Assembly: GCA_018333395.1 (NCBI GenBank)
Contig: JAGXSQ010000171.1
Location: 1 to 9,978, forward strand
Reading direction: 5' to 3'
Origin: Dethiobacter sp.
GTDB taxonomy: Bacteria; Bacillota_D; Dethiobacteria; Dethiobacterales; Dethiobacteraceae
Length of the DNA: 9,978 nt
Shown: positions 1 through 5,668 of the stretch, piece after piece
Layout of the letters: every line of letters begins with the position of its first letter
Position numbering within the stretch: position 1 is the first letter of the stretch
Position numbers and translations under genes: made by a program
The notes under the pieces: generated by a model
Databases searched by the model: none
The model's input: the letters and a program-made list of their open reading frames with translations, nothing else
Told to the model about the DNA's origin: nothing

Positions 1-572
1 AAGGCAACGACTAATTCCAAGCATAACCTACCCGTCGCGGAAAACCTATGGAACCAGAACTTCAAGGTGGATAAGCCCAATGCAGTCTGGGTCTGTGTTA
101 TCAGCTTTATTTGGACCGAGGATGGCTGGGACTATCTAGCGACGGTGAAAGACCTCTTCCATAAGGAGATCGTTGGCTGGGCAGTTGCCAGCACAATGAC
201 ACGCGATTTAGCCATCCAGGCGCTTATAAACGCCATTCAAAAGCATCGGCCATCCGTAGGCCTTATCCACCATTCGGATCGTGGGGTCCAAACTGCAGCA
301 AGAATTATCAAGCTATACTGGCCAAGTACGGTATGCTTTGCAGCATGAGCCGCAAGGGCAACTGCTACGACAACGCCGCTGCAGAGACCTTTTTCAGCAC
401 GATCAAAAATGAGTTGATCCATTTGCGAAAGTTCAGGACCAGACAAGAGGCCCGGAGAGCTATTTTTGAGTATATAGAGATATTCTACAACCGTAAGCGC
501 CGGCACCAAAGCCTAAACTATATGACTCCGGCATCTTTCCCCTGGGAATACAATAATTGTAAAGCATCATAA
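1..572 (+). pseudogene. IS3-family OrfB transposase, rve integrase core, frameshifted
   Basis: A DDE transposase catalyses cut-and-join of the IS ends. The frame is open from base 1 (KATTNSKHNLPVAENLWNQN...), so the gene begins left of the window. Family hallmarks are visible: HHSDRGVQ with the second catalytic Asp (about 262-291), then CSMSRKGNCYDNAAAETFF with the catalytic Glu in the second frame, and the C-terminal YNRKRRHQSLNYMTPASF block. Two defects are visible. The usual VWVGDITY-type block reads VWVCVISF, so the first catalytic Asp codon (97-99) is GTT. A single base is missing near 291/292, where CAA-TAC-TGC would be expected, so the frame changes and the first frame runs on to a stop at 346-348. 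The second frame continues the homology (CSKNYQAILAKYG) to TAA at 570-572. The family assignment is firm; inactivity is inferred from these two lesions. Confidence 0.88.
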
Positions 573-636
573 ATACTGGCTAGTCACAAAATTTTAAGCA
601 ATTCTATGAAAAGGCGAGCGAATCACACTCAGTTGT

Positions 637-660
637 GTCCGGCAAAGCGGGAAAGCCTCA
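637..660 (+). repeat. Probable right terminal inverted repeat of the IS150-type element
   Basis: Read on the minus strand from 660, the end begins TGA and carries CCC, TTTG and GGAC blocks at positions 10-12, 15-18 and 21-24. From memory of the family, the IS150 terminal repeat has the same blocks at the same spacing and also starts with TG. The match is by eye and the partner repeat is outside the window. The first three bases of this end (TGA on the minus strand, 658-660) form the stop codon of the minus-strand frame next to it. Confidence 0.5.
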
Positions 661-875
661 TTTGTCCGTAATTGCCCGGCCGATGGACATCACGATATCC
701 ATGCCAAGCTGGATGATGTCAGGCAGGGGTTTCATGATAGCGTCAACGCTGCCGCCCACGGCGCCTCCGACTACCGCGCTGATTCTCGTCCAGTCGCCGC
801 CCGCTACTCGGCCGGCGGATGCCCTGCCGGTCAAATCCTTGCCGGGCGTGTCGGCCGGGGCGTTGGTGATAGGCT
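661..875 (-). pseudogene. Unidentified minus-strand coding remnant cut by the IS end
   Basis: A minus-strand frame encodes about 70 residues, from near KQINKPITNAPADT to the end ...IVMSIGRAITDK. It is rich in Gly/Ala, with a GGAVGG stretch followed by an amphipathic helix-like tail (VDAIMKPLPDIIQLGMDIV). I do not recognise the family. The stop TGA at 658-660 comes from the IS terminus, so the gene was probably longer and continued toward lower coordinates before the insertion. Its upstream side joins the portal fragment in a different frame near 875-890. The ATG that opens this frame at 960 lies inside the portal sequence and is unlikely to be a real start. Being next to a portal piece suggests a prophage gene, but that is inference. 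Confidence 0.4.
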
Positions 876-1079
876 TGTTAATTTGTTTGGCAGCAAGGGA
901 TAGAGCGCCACAACCTGTCCGCGCCCGTTCCGGATTATCTGGGCATAGGCGTTGCCCCAAAGCAAAAAATGGCTCATAAGCGTTTCCCTGAACACAAATG
1001 AGGTCATCTCCGGGTTTGGTTCGTCATGGAGCAGATAGCTTAAGTGGTGATTTGCTGCGCGTTCTTTGATGAGTGTTAT
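876..1079 (-). pseudogene. Phage portal protein fragment (HK97/phage_portal type)
   Basis: The portal protein forms the dodecameric DNA gateway at one vertex of the phage head and is bound by terminase. The minus-strand frame from 1079 downward reads ...HLSYLLHDEPNPEM, then TSFVFRETLMSHFLLWGNAY, then AQIIRNGRGQVVALYPLLPNKLT. This is the conserved block in the first third of HK97-type portal proteins (LLHDEPN, WGNAY, L-Y-P-L-P). Only about 60 of roughly 400 residues remain. A TAA (1080-1082) closes the frame upstream, and downstream the similarity ends near 876, where another coding sequence begins in a different frame. No terminase or protease gene is adjacent. It is a deletion-bearing prophage scar without a start codon. 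Confidence 0.72.
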
Positions 1080-1249
1080 TTAGCGCCTTGTCCACTCATG
1101 CGGTATAATCGTCTATTTATAACAAATACTGCGGAAGCTATTTACCGAGATATCATGCTAAATTCTTTGAATTACTTTAAAAAAAAGAGCTATCCACCTC
1201 AAAATAATATTGTCGGTAAAAATTTGCTTGTAATTCCCTTAAATCCTTC
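1080..1249. other. AT-rich intergenic stretch, no gene seen
   Basis: This stretch lies between the portal fragment and the hsp20 promoter. Reading frames on both strands are short and carry no recognisable protein motif. A TATAAT at 1104-1109 has no acceptable -35 box at normal distance, so I do not call a promoter there. Confidence 0.5.
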
Positions 1250-1278
1250 TTGCCCGCCTAGTGCTATCTTATTAAAAT
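1250..1278 (+). promoter_or_regulatory. Sigma-A-type promoter of hsp20
   Basis: TTGCCC (1250-1255, four of six consensus bases) and TAAAAT (1273-1278, five of six) are separated by 17 bp. Transcription would start near 1285, inside the CIRCE palindrome that follows at once. A repressor on CIRCE would therefore block the start site. This fits the usual arrangement of HrcA-controlled promoters. Confidence 0.6.
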
Positions 1279-1314
1279 TATATTAGCACTCGAAGATAGA
1301 GAGTGCTAATATAA
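1278..1314. promoter_or_regulatory. CIRCE operator (HrcA binding site)
   Basis: The core is TTAGCACTC (1283-1291), a 9-base spacer, and GAGTGCTAA (1301-1309), an exact match to the CIRCE consensus. The palindrome extends outward, giving perfect 14-bp arms at 1278-1291 and 1301-1314. CIRCE is bound by the HrcA repressor, whose activity depends on GroE in Firmicutes, so the gene behind it should be induced by heat and protein misfolding. The site covers the predicted transcription start of hsp20. HrcA itself is not in the window. Confidence 0.95.
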
Positions 1315-1338
1315 AAACAGGAAAGGACGTGTTGTCAA

Positions 1339-1779
1339 ATGGCAAGCTTGATTCCGCGTGACCCCTTAAACATCTCTACTTTCCGGCGTCAAATGGATGA
1401 CATGTTCGACCAGTTCTTCCCATTCAGCAGCATTACTTTGCTGAAAAACGAAACGGGGCTTCAGGTTGACGTGGTAGACGAGGGCAGTGCTTATCTGGTT
1501 AGGGCCAATGTGCCAGGGTTAACCGCTAAGGACTTGGACGTGCGTGTGAGTGAAGAAGGTGTCACCTTAAAAGGGGCCTTCAGTGAGGAGAAAGAGGATA
1601 AAAAACATAACTATTTGGTTCGGGAGCGCAGGAGCGGATCTTTTATGAGAACTATTCCTCTTCCTAGCAGCGACCCAGATAAGGCCAACGCTAAATTTAA
1701 GGATGGTGTGCTGGAAGTAGTGGTTCCGAAGCGGGAAATGGACAAGCGCCAAGGCCGCCAGTTATTACTTGAGGATTAA
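1339..1779 (+). CDS. hsp20: Small heat-shock protein, Hsp20/alpha-crystallin family
   Basis: This is an ATP-independent cytoplasmic holdase that binds unfolding proteins and hands them to DnaK/ClpB-type machines. It has 146 residues, normal for the family. An N-terminal arm (about 1-38, with RRQMDDMFDQFF) precedes the alpha-crystallin domain (about 40-131), which shows VDVVDEGSAYLVRANVPG and ends with the signature KFKDGVLEVVVPK (119-131). The C-terminal tail has a leucine-rich QLLLED in place of a clear I-x-I motif. The ATG at 1339 follows AGGAAAGGA (1319-1327) at a workable, slightly long spacing. Its own promoter and CIRCE lie upstream and a strong terminator downstream, so it is a monocistronic, HrcA-regulated gene. 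It is one of the few undamaged genes here. Confidence 0.95.
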   Translation: MASLIPRDPLNISTFRRQMDDMFDQFFPFSSITLLKNETGLQVDVVDEGSAYLVRANVPGLTAKDLDVRVSEEGVTLKGAFSEEKEDKKHNYLVRERRSGSFMRTIPLPSSDPDKANAKFKDGVLEVVVPKREMDKRQGRQLLLED

Positions 1780-1817
1780 CACTAAGCTGAAGTAGGGCAA
1801 ATTAAATTTTTGACTCT

Positions 1818-1861
1818 ACAAATCAGGCAGGTCCAGCCTTTGGGATCTGCCTGATTTGTTA
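1818..1861 (+). terminator. Rho-independent terminator of hsp20
   Basis: A 17-bp stem pairs 1818-1834 with 1843-1859; the arms start ACAAATCAGGCAG and end CTGCCTGATTTGT. It has one G-U wobble at 1831 and an 8-base loop. The following TTATT is a weak T-tract. The stem lies 38 bases after the hsp20 stop, so the position suits that gene. The A-rich side could also serve a minus-strand transcript arriving from the right. Confidence 0.8.
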
Positions 1862-1983
1862 TTAAGAGTCATTCTGCCATCAGGCTTGTACCCTCAAAAA
1901 TCACCCAAGTTAATACCGCCAAATTTTTTACAGTTACTTATTTAGAGCTCATATTCGGAATCTTGCCTCGTAATCACGACAGA

Positions 1984-2172
1984 TTAGACTGGACTCAACA
2001 GTCCATGCCCGAGGCTAGCGTAATATTCAGCATGTTTCTTGCAAGCAGCAAGCGCTTTAAGGAAAGCTGCCTCTCCGAAATCTTCGCGTATATGCTCAAC
2101 AAAATACCTTGTAGGATACTCATTAAGTGTCCGTGTATACTCGTCGCCGTTATGTGAGACGGTTCTTTAGAA
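1984..2172 (-). pseudogene. Unidentified minus-strand coding tail
   Basis: An open minus-strand frame of about 60 codons reads NGDEYTRTLNEYPTRYFVEH, then IREDFGEAAFLKALAACKKH, then AEYYASLG..., and stops at TAA 1984-1986. Its charged and aromatic composition looks like real protein, and it begins where the DUF262 fragment ends, in another frame. No start codon with an RBS is visible, so it is probably the C-terminal end of a gene whose front was deleted. I do not recognise the family. A one-base shift could join it to the DUF262 frame, but the residues do not look like the usual continuation of DUF262. Confidence 0.35.
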
Positions 2173-2359
2173 GCTCCAGATTCGTCAGTTTTTTGCCGCG
2201 ATTATTCATCGTCTCAAAGGCCACAAAAACGTCATAATCGTCCTCTATTTCATGGAGACAGCGAGCTGACCATGTTTCCAGGCATACCCGCGCTGATAGT
2301 CCGGTATAATGTGACGCCTGCAGGCAGGATGACTCGTCTTTTAAAATATTCGCCTTCAT
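2150..2359 (-). pseudogene. DUF262 (GmrSD N-terminal-type) domain fragment
   Basis: The last 35 or so residues read HEIEDDYDVFVAFETMNNRG followed by KKLTNLELLKNRL, the conserved DUF262 block in which F-E-T-(M/L)-N-x-R-G and L-x-x-(L/I)-K-N are hallmarks. DUF262 is a ParB/Srx-like nucleotide-handling domain. Proteins carrying it with DUF1524 include GmrSD type IV restriction enzymes, which act on modified phage DNA. The first 34 residues do not match the family, the ATG at 2359 has no good RBS, and the frame stops right after KNRLT. Only a core piece of a gene of several hundred residues is left. It follows the nuclease-like gene by 17 bases on the same strand. Confidence 0.6.
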
Positions 2360-2376
2360 GGTCTATTTTCGTTGCT

Positions 2377-3486
2377 CTATTTTACCATCGCCTGCAGCCG
2401 AAGCACCTCATTCGCGAATCGTTCAAAATCCTCATCTTTAATTGCGCTTTTAACAGGAATGCTGGGGTATTTACCCTCATCCACCATGTATGCCGGCAGT
2501 TCTACTTCCGGCAATTGATTAAGCGATTCCCTGAAGGCATGTAGTTCCCTATCGGGGACGATCCCTTTCATCGCCCCAAAGTTTAAAAGTATCCTGCCTG
2601 TATCCCCTTGATTTACAACCGCAAATATATTGAATTTCTTTTTGACCGATTCTACCGTATAGCTAAAAGATGAGGATGCTCTTCCCGTGCCCCACCGGAT
2701 ACCTGTGGCATTTGCCTGAGTAAAAGCATACAGTTTCTGGATGGTTTGAGCCGCATCCGGGCCCAGGTTAGAAAGTGATTTAAAAAAGCTTTCTTCGTCC
2801 CACTGAATCCTATCTGGTGCAACTCCCCCGGCGGGTTTATGGGTAAATCCAAAGACTGTGGGTGCGTAAATCTGCAGCTTGTCTTTTTGATATGATTGAA
2901 TTTGAAGCACATAAATGTCAAAATTGCTGAAGCTGTTAATAAAGGTCACGGTATCCTTCAAGGTTTCCGGAATACTGTCGGAGGCAATTACCAGCTTAAC
3001 GATGCCTTTCCGCAAATTATTTTCGATCTGATCATATAGATCCATAGGAAGTGCGCCCGATTCTTCATCTTGCTCCCTCACTAGCAGATCCATGAGTGTC
3101 GCCGTTCGCTCACCCACCTTGACACCCGTTGCAGCAAAATATTGGTTGGCCGACTGTACCACATCATGGGCCCGCCATTTGCTCAGCTGGGCCACATATT
3201 CCAGCACCTGGCCCACCACCTCGCGACGAATCTGAGAGTTGCGAGCCAACTTGGTTTCGATCACCGTAAGAATACCATTCCTATCGATGCACAAAACATC
3301 AATGTAGCCAGCTTTTGTAGCCACCTCGCGCCCAATGACTATGAAGGGCTCTTTTACCCCTAAATCGTCCAGAGCAATCACTTCCGGGAACCGCTCTACT
3401 ACATCCTGCAGCAGGGTCTCGTTATCAAAGGATTTTTGATCCAGCACTTTCGTCTGGTTGCCCTCTACAATAAATAACTTAGACAT
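2377..3486 (-). CDS. PD-(D/E)XK nuclease-like protein (DUF91/NucS-like N-terminal fold)
   Basis: Predicted DNA endonuclease or DNA-end-acting protein, 369 residues, cytoplasmic. The N-terminal part shows the PD-(D/E)XK core: a helix with E31 (VVERFPEVI), then GYIDVLCIDRNGILTVIETK with D63, E77 and K79, then VGQVLEYVAQL with Q93 and Y97, the usual motif IV. The C-terminal part (about 150-369) is of unknown fold, with no membrane segment or signal peptide. The ATG at 3486 overlaps by 8 bp the end of the ADP-ribosylglycohydrolase frame (ATGTCTAA), which suggests translational coupling. Its own Shine-Dalgarno region is an unusual G10 followed by T6. The frame is complete and undamaged. Neighbours (DUF262 piece, ADP-ribosylglycohydrolase piece) suggest a defence or DNA-modification setting. 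Substrate and function are not shown by the sequence. Confidence 0.75.
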   Translation of the reverse strand: MSKLFIVEGNQTKVLDQKSFDNETLLQDVVERFPEVIALDDLGVKEPFIVIGREVATKAGYIDVLCIDRNGILTVIETKLARNSQIRREVVGQVLEYVAQLSKWRAHDVVQSANQYFAATGVKVGERTATLMDLLVREQDEESGALPMDLYDQIENNLRKGIVKLVIASDSIPETLKDTVTFINSFSNFDIYVLQIQSYQKDKLQIYAPTVFGFTHKPAGGVAPDRIQWDEESFFKSLSNLGPDAAQTIQKLYAFTQANATGIRWGTGRASSSFSYTVESVKKKFNIFAVVNQGDTGRILLNFGAMKGIVPDRELHAFRESLNQLPEVELPAYMVDEGKYPSIPVKSAIKDEDFERFANEVLRLQAMVK

Positions 3487-3733
3487 GCAAAAAACCCCCC
3501 CCCCGGTTTATTCTAAAATCATTAATTAAGGCATAGAATTCGTGGTCATGCCGATAACTGGTTATAGAAGGCTCTCTGGCTTTTTCGGCATCCATAATGG
3601 CTTTAGCGACGGACAGCAACATGATGCTGTCATCCGTTACAAAGCATCCGCCCCAAAATAGGTCGAAATCCTTGCTCCGGTGATTATTGAATTCGAAACG
3701 GGAACCTACAATATCACCGATAAGCGTACCCAC
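3479..3733 (-). pseudogene. ADP-ribosylglycohydrolase, N-terminal fragment
   Basis: The full enzyme is a dinuclear Mg2+ hydrolase that removes ADP-ribose from proteins or nucleic acids. Here the start is typical, GTLIGDIVGSRFEFNNHRSK, followed by CFVTDDSIMLLSVAKAIMDA with the first metal-binding motif (T-D-D). After about residue 52 the similarity ends, and a short unrelated tail (YRHDHEFYALINDF...) runs through the G tract to TAA at 3479-3481. The usual length is about 250-300 residues; this frame has 84. The second metal site near the C terminus is missing, so hydrolase activity is not expected. The GTG start at 3733 is fixed by the near-perfect RBS. The fragment may now serve mainly as a translated leader for the nuclease gene. 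Confidence 0.78.
3489..3504 (-). repeat. G10-T6 homopolymer tract in the nuclease leader
   Basis: On the minus strand ten G (3504-3495) are followed by six T (3494-3489), ending two bases before the nuclease ATG. The tract is both the only Shine-Dalgarno-like sequence of that gene and part of the upstream ADP-ribosylglycohydrolase frame, where it encodes Arg-Gly-Gly-Gly-Phe. Slippage of one base would change RBS spacing and the upstream frame together. A sequencing or assembly miscount is possible in such a run. Confidence 0.8.
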
Positions 3734-3737
3734 GCAG

Positions 3738-3748
3738 TCACCTCCTTT
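3738..3748 (-). promoter_or_regulatory. Very strong Shine-Dalgarno of the ADP-ribosylglycohydrolase fragment
   Basis: On the minus strand AAAGGAGGTGA lies four bases before GTG at 3733, close to full complementarity with the 16S rRNA tail. It decides the GTG start and implies efficient ribosome loading just upstream of the nuclease gene. Confidence 0.85.
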
Positions 3749-3763
3749 CCAGGTTTTGTTATT

Positions 3764-4066
3764 TCAATCGAACTTAAGCTGCTCACAACCTTCTTCTGTT
3801 TGAAGCCAAATAGCTTGCTGTGTAAAATCATCGAGATGACTTACCTCATGTTCAATACATATACCAATTGTCTCCAAATAAGCATCCCACATCGCTGATT
3901 ATTCACCTTGTACTTGGACACAGATTTCATCCCATACATTTTTTAGCGGGGTGTCATCTCCCGATAGCATATCCTTCAATTGTTGTAGCTTTCTAATAAC
4001 TTTTTTAGCAATTATTTCACAAGCGCTTTCTGCAATATCTGAGATTATTTTATCTTTATAATTCAT
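3764..4066 (-). pseudogene. Small helical protein of unknown function, split by an in-frame TAA
   Basis: From ATG 4066 the frame reads MNYKDKIISDIAESACEIIA..., then LKNVWDEICVQVQGE, and meets TAA at 3899-3901 after 55 codons. Without a shift the same frame continues SAMWDAYLETIGICIEHEVS and on to ...WLQTEEGCEQLKFD before TGA at 3764-3766. A C-to-T change (CAA to TAA) at codon 56 explains this simply, giving an ancestral protein of about 100 residues. Alternatives are two separate peptides, the second starting at ATG 3892, or readthrough. The sequence looks mainly helical and acidic, with no membrane segment. It overlaps the small gene before it by 11 bp and precedes the ADP-ribosylglycohydrolase start by 30 bp, so it is part of one transcription unit. 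Confidence 0.55.
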
Positions 4067-4193
4067 TGACTTCACATCCCTTCAGTTCATTCTTCAAATT
4101 CAACATTTCAATATACTTATTTAGTTCGTCCTGAAAAACACCTGCTTCAAAAATCCTCTCATGTAAAGTACGATAATGTTCTTTGCTAACCAG
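4056..4193 (-). CDS. Small unknown protein, first gene of the minus-strand cluster, start uncertain
   Basis: The open frame encodes LVSKEHYRTLHERIFEAGVF then QDELNKYIEMLNLKNELKGC and EVNEL, charged and likely all-helical. AAGGAG at 4204-4209 sits ten bases before a CTG at 4193, but no ATG, GTG or TTG follows at a useful distance. The frame is open only back to about 4211, right beside the transposase frame that ends at 4215. Either CTG is used or the true 5' end was lost when the IS arrived. Its stop overlaps the ATG of the next small ORF, which implies translational coupling. Family not recognised. Confidence 0.4.
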   Translation of the reverse strand: MVSKEHYRTLHERIFEAGVFQDELNKYIEMLNLKNELKGCEVNEL

Positions 4194-4214
4194 CCTGTTT
4201 GTTCTCCTTGGTCA

Positions 4215-5412
4215 TCACGTTAGGCTGTAAATCCGCCACAGATTGTGGGCCAGAATCCCCATTCCAACCCAAGAGCCAGTGCCTCTAGCACACGAGACAG
4301 GCTGCGGTCCAAACCGTATTTCCGTTTCAGCAGACAGATCTGTGCCTCCTTCTCCGGCCATCCAGCGCTGGAGCCTCTTGAACCAGGGCTGAGCCTGAAC
4401 CTCCTTGCGGGACTTGGTAAGCTTGCCCTTTCGGGGGAGGCTGCATTGCTTGACCCCTCTCTCAAGGAGAGCAGCTTCGTTATCCGAGTAGGCAAAGCCC
4501 CGGTCGGCAGCTACGCTCCTTGGAGGACGGTTGAAGGTTTCGATATGATCGTCTACAGCCGGTATCAGCAGATCGGTGTCGCTTGGGTTGCCATCCAGCA
4601 CCTTGTAGCGGGTAATGACCTTGTTATCGCAGTCCTGGATCAGAATCTTTGTGCCAAACTCCGTAGGAGACTTAAGCTTGCCTTTCACGATCGGTCGGGA
4701 ATCGGTATCGAAGATGCTCACTATCCGGTTTTTAATGTGAGTGTTCCCCTGGAGTACTGATGCTGACTGGGCGATGATCTTCGTGGCGGTCTGAATCACA
4801 GAGGCCAGGGACTCGGCCGTCCGGCCTGCTTTAACGGCAACGTGTCCGGTCGTGAAATTCGGGCGCAGGAGCAACCATTTGCTTCTTGATCTTCTTGACC
4901 TGACGAGTGATTACCCGCACGCAGTCGGCAAGCAGGCTGGTGCCGGTGGGGTGATGGATATTGGTCTCCACCACGGTAGTGTCGATTTGCAGTTTCCTGC
5001 CCTTGACGAGCTTCTTCTCTCTGGCCTTGTCGACCAGGACTTGGTTCAGTTTTTCAATGGCCTCAGGACCGAACCTCTTCGGCAGCTTGATCAGGGTCGA
5101 GGAATCGGGAACGGGACTGTCAAAGGGAACGCGGCAGAAGATCCGCCACTTGATGGAATCCTCGACCTCCATCACCAGAGTCTCGTAACCCAACTGGTAG
5201 CGGAACTTCAGGTACATCATCCGGAGGGAGGTCTCCAGCGGGATGCTCGGTCTGCCGGTAGTGGAAGTGAAGTATCCGGCAAGGGGAGTCAGGAATCGCT
5301 CGTCATCCAACAAGGCGTCCACCTTGGCCAGTTCGTCGTTCAGTTCCATGACCTCTGGCGGGAGCATACATTCAAATAAATTCATCTGTTGAGAATCTTT
5401 TAGCCTTAACAT
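4215..5412 (-). pseudogene. IS5/IS1182-like (often labelled ISNCY) transposase, multiply frameshifted
   Basis: The first part (5412 to about 4835) begins MLRLKDSQQMNLFECMLPPE and has the DUF772 region TGRPSIPLETSLRMMYLKFR, then QIDTTVVETNIHHPTGTSLL with the first catalytic Asp. Around 4835-4850 the frame changes (EFHDRTR then VKAGRTAES). The second part carries SVAADRGFAYSDNEAALLER with the second Asp and RWMAGEGG with the probable Glu. Two further compensating indels lie near 4335 and 4290: the conserved ICLLKRKYGLDRSLSR is read in another frame, and RGTGSWVGMGILAHNLWRI returns to the original. At least three indels make it inactive. The ATG at 5412 has an AGGGTG-type RBS. About 390 codons in total, normal for the group. 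Confidence 0.85.
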
Positions 5413-5604
5413 GGGATCACCCTGCAGGAAATTGAGGTGGTGTGCCGAACTGTCATAATAAGGAATCCCTCCCTTTTGAGGGCTATGCTTGGTTACACCT
5501 GCATGATTTTACGTAAAAGGCAGAAACTCCTGCTTATTTGACAGAAACCCTCGATTTTTCAAGGACCCTGGGTCATTTTTAACTGCGTTTTTCAGGGCGA
5601 ACTA
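4215..5604 (-). mobile_element. Degraded IS with a DUF772-type DDE transposase
   Basis: The element contains one transposase gene in pieces plus about 190 bases of non-coding 5' end (5413-5604). No convincing inverted repeats were found by eye. The 5' boundary near 5604 and the 3' boundary near 4215-4228 are set by where recognisable sequence ends. A 10-bp direct repeat GTTAGGCTGT lies at both places (4219-4228 and 5605-5614) and could be a target duplication or chance. The 3' end may be truncated. Confidence 0.55.
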
Positions 5605-5668
5605 GTTAGGCTGTTGAAGTTTCCTTCTTTATTGCGGAGACGGTACCGCAAGCGAATAGGAGGATTGA

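Larger units (their letters stand above)
1..660 (+). mobile_element. Right-hand remnant of an IS3-family (IS150-type) insertion sequence
   Basis: This segment holds the C-terminal two thirds of an orfB-type transposase, then a non-coding tail ending in a recognisable terminal repeat at 637-660. The left end and orfA lie outside the window, if they exist at all. The transposase is broken (see its own entry), so the copy cannot supply its own enzyme. The right boundary at 660 is inferred from the terminal-repeat pattern and from the reading frame on the other strand, which stops exactly there. A target duplication cannot be checked because the left end is not visible. Confidence 0.65.

Noticed and set aside
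635..979. Plus-strand ORF of 114 codons over the prophage scar
   Set aside because: It is antisense to the recognisable portal fragment, begins inside the IS end, and has no motif or RBS.
1104..1109. TATAAT as a second hsp20 promoter
   Set aside because: No -35 box at 16-18 bp, and the promoter at 1250-1278 fits CIRCE far better.
4245..5379. Two long plus-strand ORFs opposite the transposase
   Set aside because: They are shadows of the DDE transposase frames; catalytic motifs are on the minus strand.
5538..5566. TTGACA at the outer end of the IS as an outward promoter for the hydrolase
   Set aside because: At 16-18 bp spacing the bases are CAAGGA, AAGGAC or AGGACC, none like a -10 box.
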